Shown: positions 33,931 through 41,843 of the stretch, one piece after another | Layout: each line of letters begins with the position of its first letter | Numbering within the stretch: position 1 is the first letter of the stretch | Origin: Pelomonas parva | GTDB taxonomy: Bacteria > Pseudomonadota > Gammaproteobacteria > Burkholderiales > Burkholderiaceae_C | Length of the DNA: 64,000 nucleotides | Reading direction: 5' to 3' | Assembly (NCBI RefSeq): GCF_043555835.1 | Contig: NZ_JBIGHV010000012.1 | Coordinates: 62,001 to 126,000 of the forward strand | Translations under genes and position numbers: made by a program | The notes under the pieces: generated by a model | What the model saw: only the letters and a program-made list of their open reading frames with translations | What the model was told of the DNA's origin: nothing | The model's database searches: none

Positions 33931-35523
33931 CTATTTGTGGCTGCCGCCACCGCTGCTGTAGCCGCCATAGCTGCCGCCACTGGGGATGTAGACGCCGCTG
34001 CCGCGCGTGTTGGCGCGGCATTGTCGGTATTCGTTGCTGTTCTCGCCGAAGCTGTTCTTGTACTGCTGGCAGTCGTCGCTGCGGCAACTGCGCAGCATCG
34101 AGAACAGCAGCACGATGAGGAACAGGCCGATGACGATATTGCGCAGCAGCGTGCCGCTGGTGTTCTTGAAGGCTGAGGCGTCGCGGCCGAACTGCGCGGC
34201 CGGCGCCGTCAGGCCGAAGGCCTTGCGCACGGCGTCGGCAGTCAGCGTCTGGCCGCCGCTCCAGGTGACTTCCGGGCCTTGCTCTTCGCGGCTCAGCAGG
34301 TGCTGGCCATCGGCGCTGGCGTAGTCGGTGACGCGCACGAGGTCATGCAGCCGCACCGGCCAATAGAACTCGCCCAGCACATGCGTGGTCTTGGCCTGGT
34401 AGGTCCAGCGCTTCTCGTAGGCCCGGCCTTTCCAGTTGAAGCTGTCGCGCGACGAGCTGGGCGCGCCGGTCAGTGTGCGCACCAGGCTCCAGCCTTCGTT
34501 GGTGTCGACGAGGAAGGCGAAGCCGGCTAGCCGGTTGAAGAGCAGGTACTCGCGCCAGAAGCTCTGCTCGTCCTCGGCGTCTTCCGGGATGTCGCAGCGC
34601 TCCAGGTAGCCGACGACCTGCCAGGCCTGGGCCTTTTCGCCATTCACGGCGAGCGTGCCGGTGCGGCCTAGCGGGATCAGCGGCGGGTTCTCGGGCGACT
34701 GCGCGGTGAAGCCCAGCGCCTTGGCATCGCCTTCGGGCAGGTCCACCAGCGCCTGGCACTGCGCGCAGACCATGCTCTTGCTCTGCGAGAGCTTGGGTTC
34801 CAGCGGCGAGCCGCAGCTGGGGCAGGCGATGCTGCGACCTTTGAACTTGGCCTCGGCAATGGACTCGCCCTCGGCCGTCGTGCGCAGGCCTTGCAGGGCC
34901 AGGTCGGCCAGTTGCACCGCGCGGCCGACGGACCAGACCGGGCTGCCGTCCGCGCGCAGTTCCAGGCTGCCCACCTCGTCCTGGTCATTGCGCAGCTCGA
35001 TGACGCGGCCGGCCTTGGGCGGGCGCGGCAACTCGCCCTCGGCCGCGCGCAAGGCGGCGTCGACGACGGCGGCCACCTGCCAACGCTGGCCGGCGAGCGT
35101 CAGCGGCAGGCCGACCTGGGGTTCTGTCGGCAGTGTCTCGTTGAGCGGCGCTTCCAGGCTGAGGACAAACTGGCCGTTGTCCTCGCTGAGCCAGGCCACG
35201 CGCGGGGTGTCGCCGCTGGCGTCGAAGAGCAGATGCCATTCGTTCCAGTTGCCCAGCTCCGAGCCGCGCTGCACGCGGCCGACGACGGCGAAGCCGGCGC
35301 CCATCCAGCGGCCGGTGGCGCCGAGCTGCAGCGGCGAGTAGTCCTCGAAGATCTCGGCGCTCTGGCCGATCTGGCTCAGCGTCTCGCCATCACGCAGCAG
35401 CGTGCTGCGGCAGAAACCGCAGACGGCGCTGCTTGAGGCCGCGCTGGCGAACTCGACCGGCGCGCCGCAGTTGGGGCAGCTCGCGCGCCAGCGGCGTTGG
35501 GTGGCTGGCGTCTGCTCAGCCAA
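33931..35523 (-). CDS. Double zinc-ribbon/DUF4178 membrane-anchored protein
   Basis: The product is 530 residues. It contains two zinc ribbons (CPNCGAP...CGFC near residue 16 and CPSCGSP...CAQC near residue 240), each followed by a DUF4178 beta-domain (LGATGRWMGAGFAVVGRVQRG and LGRTGTLAVNGEKAQAWQVVG). One transmembrane helix lies near residue 465 (IVIGLFLIVLLFSML), and a Gly/Ser/Tyr-rich tail ends the protein. The ribbons should be cytoplasmic and the helix close to the C-terminus acts as a tail anchor. Function unknown. The gene overlaps the SPFH gene by eight bases. Confidence 0.8.
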   Translation of the reverse strand: MAEQTPATQRRWRASCPNCGAPVEFASAASSSAVCGFCRSTLLRDGETLSQIGQSAEIFEDYSPLQLGATGRWMGAGFAVVGRVQRGSELGNWNEWHLLFDASGDTPRVAWLSEDNGQFVLSLEAPLNETLPTEPQVGLPLTLAGQRWQVAAVVDAALRAAEGELPRPPKAGRVIELRNDQDEVGSLELRADGSPVWSVGRAVQLADLALQGLRTTAEGESIAEAKFKGRSIACPSCGSPLEPKLSQSKSMVCAQCQALVDLPEGDAKALGFTAQSPENPPLIPLGRTGTLAVNGEKAQAWQVVGYLERCDIPEDAEDEQSFWREYLLFNRLAGFAFLVDTNEGWSLVRTLTGAPSSSRDSFNWKGRAYEKRWTYQAKTTHVLGEFYWPVRLHDLVRVTDYASADGQHLLSREEQGPEVTWSGGQTLTADAVRKAFGLTAPAAQFGRDASAFKNTSGTLLRNIVIGLFLIVLLFSMLRSCRSDDCQQYKNSFGENSNEYRQCRANTRGSGVYIPSGGSYGGYSSGGGSHK

Positions 35524-36547
35524 GCTTCTTCAGGAGGTCCGCTTTTTTGGCGGCGAATTCCTCGTCGGTCAGGATGCCCTTGGCCTTGAGGTCGCCGAGC
35601 TTCTCCAGCAGCGAGACGATGTCCTCGGGCTTGCTGGCGGCCGGTGCGGGTGCCGCAGTGCCGACGCCGGCCAGTCCCTGGCTCAGCGTCTGCGCCAGCG
35701 TCTGGCCCAGCGCCACGCCGGCGCCCAGGCCGATGGCCTCGCCGGCGATGCCGCTGCCGCCACCCGCGCCACCCTTGGCCATCTCCGGCAGGGCCTGCGC
35801 CGCCTGGTATTGCATGAACTGGCCCATGTTCTGGCCGATGATGCCCATGCCGATGCGTTGGTCGAGGATCTTCTGCAGCTCCTCGGGCAGGGACACGTTC
35901 TGCATCGTCACCGACAGCAGCTCCAGCCCCAGGCCGGCGAAGGCGGGCGCGGTGGCTTCCTTGAGCGCGGCGGCGAACTCGATCTGGTTGGCGGCGAGGT
36001 CCAGGAAGGGCGTGCCGCTGCTGGCCACGGCGTCGCTGATGTGCTGCAACATCACGCCGCGCAGCTGGCCGTCCAGCTCCTGCACCGTGTAGCGCTCGCG
36101 CGTGCCGGAGATCTGGCTGTGGAAGACCTTGGCGTCCTGGATGCGGTAGGCGTAGTTGCCGAAGGCGCGGATGCGCACGGCGCCGAAGTCCTTGTCGCGG
36201 ATGGACACCGGCTGGCTGGTGCCCCAGCGCTGGTCGATCTGCTGGCGCGTGCTGAAGAAGTAGACATCGCTTTTGAAGGGCGACTCGAACAGCTTGTCCC
36301 AGTTCTTCAGGTAGGTCAGCACGGGCAGCGTCTGCGTGGTGAGGCGGTGCGTGCCAGGGCCGAAGACGTCGGCCACCTGGCCTTCGTTGACGAAGACGGC
36401 GACCTGCGATTCGCGCACGACGAGCTGGCCGCCGTTCTGGATTTCCATGCCGGACATCGGGAAGCGCCAAGCCAAGGTGCCGTCGGCATCCTCGGTCCAC
36501 TGGATGACGTCTATGAACTGCTTCTTGATGAAATCCATCAGGGCCAT
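35516..36547 (-). CDS. SPFH-domain (YdjI/virion-core-like) protein with C-terminal SHOCT motif
   Basis: The product is 343 residues. The SPFH domain (about residues 25-215) includes LVVRESQVAVFVNEGQVADVFGPGTHRLTTQTLPVL in outline, and RAFGNYAYRI. A Gly/Ala-rich helical linker follows, and the last 30 residues (LLEKLGDLKAKGILTDEEFAAKKADLL) are a SHOCT oligomerisation motif. No transmembrane helix is seen; family members associate with membranes as large rings. ATG 36547 has AGGAA upstream; MDFIKKQF nine bases further in is an alternative start. It is the first gene of the operon and faces moaE across 112 bases of shared promoter region. Confidence 0.85.
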   Translation of the reverse strand: MALMDFIKKQFIDVIQWTEDADGTLAWRFPMSGMEIQNGGQLVVRESQVAVFVNEGQVADVFGPGTHRLTTQTLPVLTYLKNWDKLFESPFKSDVYFFSTRQQIDQRWGTSQPVSIRDKDFGAVRIRAFGNYAYRIQDAKVFHSQISGTRERYTVQELDGQLRGVMLQHISDAVASSGTPFLDLAANQIEFAAALKEATAPAFAGLGLELLSVTMQNVSLPEELQKILDQRIGMGIIGQNMGQFMQYQAAQALPEMAKGGAGGGSGIAGEAIGLGAGVALGQTLAQTLSQGLAGVGTAAPAPAASKPEDIVSLLEKLGDLKAKGILTDEEFAAKKADLLKKLG

Positions 36548-36622
36548 GTCGGTTCCTGCGTGCGGTGAGTGATGTTCGGCAGCGAGTATCGGCCGCCAAC
36601 CGGGGGCTTCCTGCCCCAATGA

Positions 36623-36635
36623 GGTGAATCTCACC
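36623..36635. promoter_or_regulatory. Inverted repeat GGTGA-ATC-TCACC in the divergent promoter region
   Basis: A perfect five-base inverted repeat with a three-base spacer lies between the divergent SPFH operon and moaE, 25 bases before the moaE start. It could be an operator for either side. No regulator gene is adjacent. Confidence 0.35.
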
Positions 36636-36659
36636 CAGCCGGCGGCGAGAATCTGCGCC

Positions 36660-37133
36660 ATGGCCCGAGTTTGCATCCAGACCGAAGACTTCGACGTCGG
36701 CACCGAAACAGACACCCTGCGCGCTGAGGACGGCGGCGTCGGCGCAGTGGTCGCCTTTGTCGGCACCGTGCGCGAGCACAGCAGCGGTCAGGCGGTCAGC
36801 CGCATGGAGCTGGAGCACTACCCCGGCATGACCGAGGCGGCCATCGAGGCCATGGTGGATGCGGCGTTCGCGCGCTTTGATATCCGCGCCGCCAAGGTCA
36901 TCCACCGCGTCGGCACGCTGCAGGCGCGCGAGCAGATCGTGCTGGTGCTGGTGACCAGCGCGCACCGAGGGCAGGCCTTTCAGGCCTGCGAGTTCCTGAT
37001 GGACTACCTGAAGACCCAGGCACCGTTCTGGAAGAAGGAGCACACGCCGGACGGCGCGCATTGGGTGGACGCCCGCGTGGCGGATGACGCGGCACTGGCG
37101 CGCTGGGGCATCACGGCGGAGAACGCGGCGTGA
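36660..37133 (+). CDS. moaE: Molybdopterin synthase catalytic subunit
   Basis: The product is 157 residues. Recognisable MoaE features are VGAVVAFVGTVREHSSG, the LEHYPGMTEAAIEAMV helix, and the active-site lysines in APFWKKEHTPDGAHWVDAR. It pairs with MoaD to make molybdopterin from precursor Z. The usual moaD-moaE adjacency is broken by the polyamine block at 30194-36547, so moaE must have its own promoter here. Its TGA overlaps the crcB GTG. Confidence 0.93.
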   Translation: MARVCIQTEDFDVGTETDTLRAEDGGVGAVVAFVGTVREHSSGQAVSRMELEHYPGMTEAAIEAMVDAAFARFDIRAAKVIHRVGTLQAREQIVLVLVTSAHRGQAFQACEFLMDYLKTQAPFWKKEHTPDGAHWVDARVADDAALARWGITAENAA

Positions 37134-37498
37134 ACGCGCTGGCGGTGTCGTTGGGCGCGGCTCTGGGCGCACTGACCCGCTGGCAAGCGGGCTTGTTGTT
37201 CAACGCGCGCTGGGCCGGCTTCCCGCTCGGCACGCTGCTGGTCAACGTCGTCGGTGGGCTGCTGATCGGCATGGCGCTGGCGTGGTTCGGCCGCCAGCCC
37301 AACGAGCTGCTGAAGCTGCTGTTGGTGACCGGCTTCCTGGGCGGGCTGACGACCTTCTCGGCGTTCTCGGGCGAGTCGCTGGCGCTGCTGCAGCGTGGCG
37401 ACTTCGGCCTGGCGCTGGCGCACACGCTGGCCCACGTGGTGGGGAGCCTGGCTGCGGCTGCGCTGGGGATGTTGGTGGTGCAGCGCTGGGTGGGGTGA
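37130..37498 (+). CDS. crcB: Fluoride-specific channel
   Basis: The product is 122 residues with four transmembrane helices and the Fluc/CrcB motifs GALTRWQAG, GTLLVNVVGGLLIG (the conserved Asn) and GFLGGLTTFSAFSGES, whose Phe box and Thr line the fluoride pore. It exports fluoride as a dual-topology dimer. Translation starts at a GTG overlapping moaE's stop. No fluoride riboswitch is seen before moaE or crcB. Confidence 0.93.
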   Translation: MNALAVSLGAALGALTRWQAGLLFNARWAGFPLGTLLVNVVGGLLIGMALAWFGRQPNELLKLLLVTGFLGGLTTFSAFSGESLALLQRGDFGLALAHTLAHVVGSLAAAALGMLVVQRWVG

Positions 37499-37503
37499 CC
37501 CGT

Positions 37504-37528
37504 CAGGCAGCTGGTCTGCGGCTGCCTG
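37504..37528. terminator. Hairpin between convergent crcB and PEP-CTERM gene
   Basis: CAGGCAGC-TGGTCTGCG-GCTGCCTG is a perfect eight-base-pair stem six bases after the crcB stop and 28 bases beyond the end of the opposing gene. It lacks a T-run, so it may be a weak or bidirectional terminator. Confidence 0.4.
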
Positions 37529-37555
37529 CGGGTGGCGCTCGTGGTGGAGAGGCGA

Positions 37556-40500
37556 CTACGCCGCTGCGCGGGTCGTGCGCCGGGTGCGCCAGGCGGCAAG
37601 GGCTGAGACGCCCAGCAGCCACAGCGCCCAGGTTTCGGGCTCGGGCACGGCGGTGGTCACTCGCAGCGTGAGTGCGCTGTCGCCGTACTCGACGCTGAAC
37701 GGGTTGGCCCCGCTGCCCAGCCACTGCACGTTGCTGAAGGCCGACCCTGCCAGACGCTGGCCGTAGGTGGCCACAACAAAGCTGTCGCCCAGGTGCAGGC
37801 CCAGCGCTGAGTCTGCCCAGAGCTGCAGCGTGCCACCAAAGGTCACATCGCTGGTGATGGTCAGCAGGTCATGGGCATCGGCCGTGAGGTCGAAACGCAG
37901 GGCACCGCCGCTGGCCATGCTCAGGTCGCCGTTCAGCAGCAGGTTGCCGGCGGTGCCCAGCCCGCCGGGGGTCAGCGTGCCGGCGTTGACGAGAGCCTGG
38001 TTCAGGTTGCGGGTCTGGATGGTGCCCTCACCACCCATCAGCCCGTCGTTGCTGAAGCTATCGCTCTGGGCTTGCAGTTTGGCGCCGGCGTCGATGCGAA
38101 CCTCGCCGACATTGTTGAAGTGGGCGTCGACAGCGAACGTCCCGGCGTGTACTTGCACCGTGCCCGTGTTGTTGAAGCCATAGCTGGCCAGCGTGGTGCC
38201 CAGGCCGTTGCGCACATAGGTGCCGGCGTTGTTGACCTCGCCACCGTGGTAGCCGATGTGCTTGGTGCCGCCGGCCGCAGCCGCGCCGGCGTCCGTGAAG
38301 GTGGTGCCGGCGGCGATGTTGAGCTGGCTGACGCCGTAGGGGTTGGTGCTGCTGTTGCCGGCATAGGCCTGATCCACCTCGATGCGGCCATTGCCGGCGC
38401 TCCAGGTGGTGTTGCCGTTCAGGTTGACGATCTGGCCATAGCGCAGGTTTTGGTTGTTGGCGCCGTTGAAGCTGGCGTTGCCGCTGACGTTGATCACTCC
38501 GTCCGTGGTGCCGGCCAGGCCCAGCACCGCGCTGCCGAAGCTGGCGCTGCCCGCGTTGAGCACGCCGGTGCCACCGAAATAGCCGCTGGTCAGCGCGAGC
38601 GAGCTGACGCTGTGGGTGCCGCTGTGCTGAAGCACGGCGCTGGAGTGGTTGAGTTCCCAGGCCCCGTTGATGCTGGCGGCGGCGGCGATGGTGGCCACGC
38701 TGCTGCTGGTCATCGCCACACGGCCGGCATTGTTGATGCTGCCGCCGGTGATGTCGGCATCGCCGAGGTTGAAGACGGCGCCGGCGGCCACGTTGATCAA
38801 GCCGCTGGACTGGCCGCGAAAGCTGCTGTTGCCGGTCAGGCCGAAAGTGCCGCTGTTGATCTGCACCGTGCCCGTGTTGTTGAAGCCATAGCTGGCCAGC
38901 GTGGTGCCTAGGCCGTTGCGCACATAGGTGCCGGCGTTGTTGACCTGGCCGCCGTTGTAGCCGATGTGCTTGGTGCCGCCGGCCGCAGCCGCGCCGGCGT
39001 CCGTGAAGGTGGTGCCGGCGGCGATGTTGAGCTGGCTGACGCCGTAGGGGTTGGTGCTGCTGTTGCCGGCATAGGCCTGATCCACCTCGATGCGGCCATT
39101 GCCGGCGCTCCAGGTGGTGTTGCCGTTCAGGTTGACGATCTGGCCGTAGCGCAGCGTCTGGTTGTTCGCACCGTTGAAGCTGGCGTTGCCGCTGACGTTG
39201 ATCACTCCGTCCGTGGTGTCGGCCAAGCCCAGCACCGCGCTGCCGAAGCTGGCGCTGCCGATGTTGAGCACGCCGGTGCCACCGAAATAGCCGCTGGTCA
39301 GCGCGAGCGAGCTGACGCTGTGGGTGCCGCTGTGCTGAAGCACAGCGCTGGAGTGGTTGAGTTCCCAGGCACCGTTGATGCTGGCGGCGGCAGCGATGGT
39401 GGCCACGCTGCTGCTGGTCATCGCCACACGACCGGCATTGTTGATGCTGCCGTCGGTGATGTCGGCATCGCCGAGGTTGAAGACAGCGCCGGCGGCCACG
39501 TTGATCAAGCCGCTGGACTGGCCGCGAAGGCCGCTGTTGCCGGTCAGGCCGAAAGTGCCGCTGTTGATCTGCACCGTGCCCGTGTTGTTGAAGCCGTAGC
39601 TGGCCAGCGTGGTGCCCAGGCCGTTGCGCACATAGGTGCCGGCGTTGTTGACCTGGCCGCCGTTGTAGCCGATGTGCTTGGTGCCGCCGGCCGCAGCCGC
39701 GCCGGCGTCCGTGAAGGTGGTGCCGGCGGCGATGTTGAGCTGGCTGACGCCGTAGGGGTTGGTGCTGCTGTTGCCGGCATAGACCTGATCCACCTCGATG
39801 CGGCCATTGCCGGCGCTCCAGGTGGTGTTGCCGTTCAGATTGACGATCTGGCCGTAGCGCAGGTTTTGGTTGTTGGCGCCGTTGAAGCTGGCGCTGCCGC
39901 TGACGTTGATCACTCCGTCCGTGGTGTCGGCCAGGCCCAACACCGTGCTGCCGAAGCTGGCGCTGCCGGTGTTGAGCACGCCGCTGCCACCGAAATAGCC
40001 GCTGGTCAGCGCGAGCGAGCTGACGCTGTGGGTGCCGCTGTGCTGAAGCACGGCGCTGGAGTGGTTGAGTTCCCAGGCACCGTTGATGCTGGCGGCCGCT
40101 GCGATGGTGGCCACGCTGCTGCTGGTCATCTTCACGAGGCCGGCATTGCTGATGCTGCCGTCGGTGATGTCGGCATCGCCGAGGTTGAAGACGGCGCCGG
40201 CGGCCACGTTGATCAAGCCGCTGGACTGGCCGCGCAGGCTGCTGTTGCCGGTCAGGCCGAAAGTGCCGCTGTTGATCTGCACCGTGCCCGTGTTGTTGAA
40301 GCCGTAGCTGGCCAGCGTGGTGCCCAGGCCGTTGCGCACATAGGTGCCGGCGTTGTTGACCTGGCCGCCGTTGTAGCCGATGTGCTTGGTGCCGCCGGCC
40401 GCAGCCGCACCGGCGTCCGTGAAGGTGGTGCCGGCGGCGATGTTGAGCTGGCTGACGCCGTAGGGGTTGGTGCTGCTGTTGCCGGCATAGGCCTGATCCA

Positions 40501-40993
40501 CCTCGATGCGGCCATTGCCGGCGCTCCAGGTGGTGTTGCCGTTCAGATTGACGATCTGGCCGTAGCGCAGGTTTTGGTTGTTGGCACCGTTGAAGCTGGC
40601 GTTGCCGCTGACGTTGATGACCCCGTCCGTGGTGTCGGCCAAGCCCAGCACTGCGCTGCCGAAGCTGGCGCTGCCGGTGTTGAGCACCCCGCTGCCGCCC
40701 AGATAGCCGTTGGTCATGAACAAGCTGGCCAGGCTGCGGGTGCCGCTGAGTACGAGCACATGGTTGCTGCCGTTGATGGTGGCGCTGTCGCCAGCGCCCG
40801 GCACCCCCAGCAAGGACCATTTGGCACTGTCATGCCAATTGCCCGTGCCGCCCAGCCACGTGTAGTCCAGCGCGCTGGCCGGCGTGGCCAGTCCGCCGGC
40901 CAGCAGCAGGGCCAGAGGTACCGGGCGCAGCCGCGCAAGGCCCGCCTTTCGAAAGCCGCGATGGAGACGAGAAATACCGGCAGTCTTGGTCAT
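37556..40993 (-). CDS. Giant repetitive PEP-CTERM surface protein
   Basis: The product is 1145 residues. After a signal peptide (VPLALLLAGGLATPASA, cleaved near residue 41) the domain starts DYTWLGGTGNWHDSAKWSL, a motif common at the start of autotransporter-like passenger repeats. Residues of about 95-950 are four copies (the last incomplete) of a 236-residue unit rich in Gly, Asn, Ser and Thr (NNAGTYVRNGLGTTLASYGFNNTG recurs four times in outline), a likely beta-helix or solenoid. The C-terminus has VPEPETWALWLLG, a hydrophobic helix and an Arg-rich tail: a PEP-CTERM anchor. It is the last gene of the CHAT-LuxR operon (27-base gap) and may be an adhesin. Confidence 0.88.
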   Translation of the reverse strand: MTKTAGISRLHRGFRKAGLARLRPVPLALLLAGGLATPASALDYTWLGGTGNWHDSAKWSLLGVPGAGDSATINGSNHVLVLSGTRSLASLFMTNGYLGGSGVLNTGSASFGSAVLGLADTTDGVINVSGNASFNGANNQNLRYGQIVNLNGNTTWSAGNGRIEVDQAYAGNSSTNPYGVSQLNIAAGTTFTDAGAAAAGGTKHIGYNGGQVNNAGTYVRNGLGTTLASYGFNNTGTVQINSGTFGLTGNSSLRGQSSGLINVAAGAVFNLGDADITDGSISNAGLVKMTSSSVATIAAAASINGAWELNHSSAVLQHSGTHSVSSLALTSGYFGGSGVLNTGSASFGSTVLGLADTTDGVINVSGSASFNGANNQNLRYGQIVNLNGNTTWSAGNGRIEVDQVYAGNSSTNPYGVSQLNIAAGTTFTDAGAAAAGGTKHIGYNGGQVNNAGTYVRNGLGTTLASYGFNNTGTVQINSGTFGLTGNSGLRGQSSGLINVAAGAVFNLGDADITDGSINNAGRVAMTSSSVATIAAAASINGAWELNHSSAVLQHSGTHSVSSLALTSGYFGGTGVLNIGSASFGSAVLGLADTTDGVINVSGNASFNGANNQTLRYGQIVNLNGNTTWSAGNGRIEVDQAYAGNSSTNPYGVSQLNIAAGTTFTDAGAAAAGGTKHIGYNGGQVNNAGTYVRNGLGTTLASYGFNNTGTVQINSGTFGLTGNSSFRGQSSGLINVAAGAVFNLGDADITGGSINNAGRVAMTSSSVATIAAAASINGAWELNHSSAVLQHSGTHSVSSLALTSGYFGGTGVLNAGSASFGSAVLGLAGTTDGVINVSGNASFNGANNQNLRYGQIVNLNGNTTWSAGNGRIEVDQAYAGNSSTNPYGVSQLNIAAGTTFTDAGAAAAGGTKHIGYHGGEVNNAGTYVRNGLGTTLASYGFNNTGTVQVHAGTFAVDAHFNNVGEVRIDAGAKLQAQSDSFSNDGLMGGEGTIQTRNLNQALVNAGTLTPGGLGTAGNLLLNGDLSMASGGALRFDLTADAHDLLTITSDVTFGGTLQLWADSALGLHLGDSFVVATYGQRLAGSAFSNVQWLGSGANPFSVEYGDSALTLRVTTAVPEPETWALWLLGVSALAAWRTRRTTRAAA
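38148..40705 (-). repeat. Four tandem 708-bp coding repeats
   Basis: The anchor TAGCTGGCCA recurs on the plus strand at 38181, 38889, 39597 and 40305, exactly 708 bases apart each time. The copies differ by only scattered substitutions, including many at silent sites, so the array has been duplicated or homogenised recently. The unit encodes 236 residues in frame. Confidence 0.9.
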
Positions 40994-41020
40994 GTGGGTT
41001 CCTCTGTGGTTGGCGTGTGG

Positions 41021-41815
41021 TCAGTGGGGTTGAACCGTTTGCGTGAGAGTTTGAGAGGCGCCGCCCTCGCCGTCGCTACCCGTTTGGGTAGAGGCGTGAC
41101 TTGGGCAAACCCTGGCCCCCGCTGCCTCCGCAGGCGGTGTCGGCAGGCGCAGCACGGCACTGCGCCACAGCAGGCCCACGAGCTGGGCCTGGCGGGATGT
41201 GTGGGTCTTGGCGAGCAGGTGCTTGACGTGCATCTGCACGGTGTTGGCGCGCAGGCCCCAGGCTTGCGCCAGCTCGGCGGCGCTGGCGCCGGCGGCCAAG
41301 CCCACGGCCACGCGGGCCTCGGTGGCGGTGAACTCGAAGGCTTGTTGCAGCCCGGCTTCGTCGAGGTGGAACTGGTCGGGATCTGCCAGCCAGACGACGG
41401 CATGCATGGCGCCGGTGCCGGGTTCGTGATGGCGTGACAGGCGCAGCGTCAGCGGCGCGGCGCCGACCCGCTGCATGCTCAGTGCGCGCTCGCGGCGGCC
41501 GGCGCTACCGGGTTCGCAGACCCAGCGCAGGGCGTCCCGCAGTGGCTTGGGGTCGGGATGCTGGCGCAGCCGGCCGCAGCTCAGCGTCAGGCTGCACGGA
41601 TTGGCGTGGATGATGCGGCAGGCCGATGCGGTATAGGCCAGCACCTGTTGGTCGGCGTCCAGCCGGAGCTTGGCGACCGGCGGCAGTCCCGGCAGCTCGG
41701 GCAGCAACTGGGGCTGTTGGGCGGGTGCGGTGGGGGTGGGCACGGCTTGGCTGGGGAACGGTCGGTGTTCCCTCCAAGACGGCGGCCCTGCAAAAACGTC
41801 AGTACGGGTCGCCAA
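41021..41815 (-). CDS. LuxR-type transcriptional regulator
   Basis: The product is 264 residues. A helix-turn-helix of the LuxR/GerE type lies at about residues 162-216 (FTATEARVAVGLAAG...NTVQMHVKHLLAKT). Residues 45-150 may form a PAS-like sensor (KLRLDADQQVLAYTASACRIIHAN). There is no response-regulator receiver domain and no membrane segment. It lies between the CHAT protease gene (28-base gap) and the PEP-CTERM repeat gene (27-base gap), all on the same strand, so it probably regulates this operon. The C-terminal 35 residues are unstructured. Confidence 0.85.
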   Translation of the reverse strand: MATRTDVFAGPPSWREHRPFPSQAVPTPTAPAQQPQLLPELPGLPPVAKLRLDADQQVLAYTASACRIIHANPCSLTLSCGRLRQHPDPKPLRDALRWVCEPGSAGRRERALSMQRVGAAPLTLRLSRHHEPGTGAMHAVVWLADPDQFHLDEAGLQQAFEFTATEARVAVGLAAGASAAELAQAWGLRANTVQMHVKHLLAKTHTSRQAQLVGLLWRSAVLRLPTPPAEAAGARVCPSHASTQTGSDGEGGASQTLTQTVQPH

Positions 41816-41843
41816 ACTTGATGGCTGGCGCGCCGCATCACCT

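Noticed and set aside
36548..37130. Fluoride riboswitch for crcB
   Set aside because: crcB overlaps moaE, and neither the region before moaE nor that inside moaE shows a crcB-type riboswitch pattern.
38148..40705. CRISPR array
   Set aside because: The repeats are 708 bp, in frame and coding, with no short repeat-spacer pattern.
38966..41437. An 823-codon plus-strand frame across the repeat array
   Set aside because: Antisense to the PEP-CTERM gene. Openness follows from the repeated 708-bp unit and GC bias; no signal, motif or ribosome-binding site.
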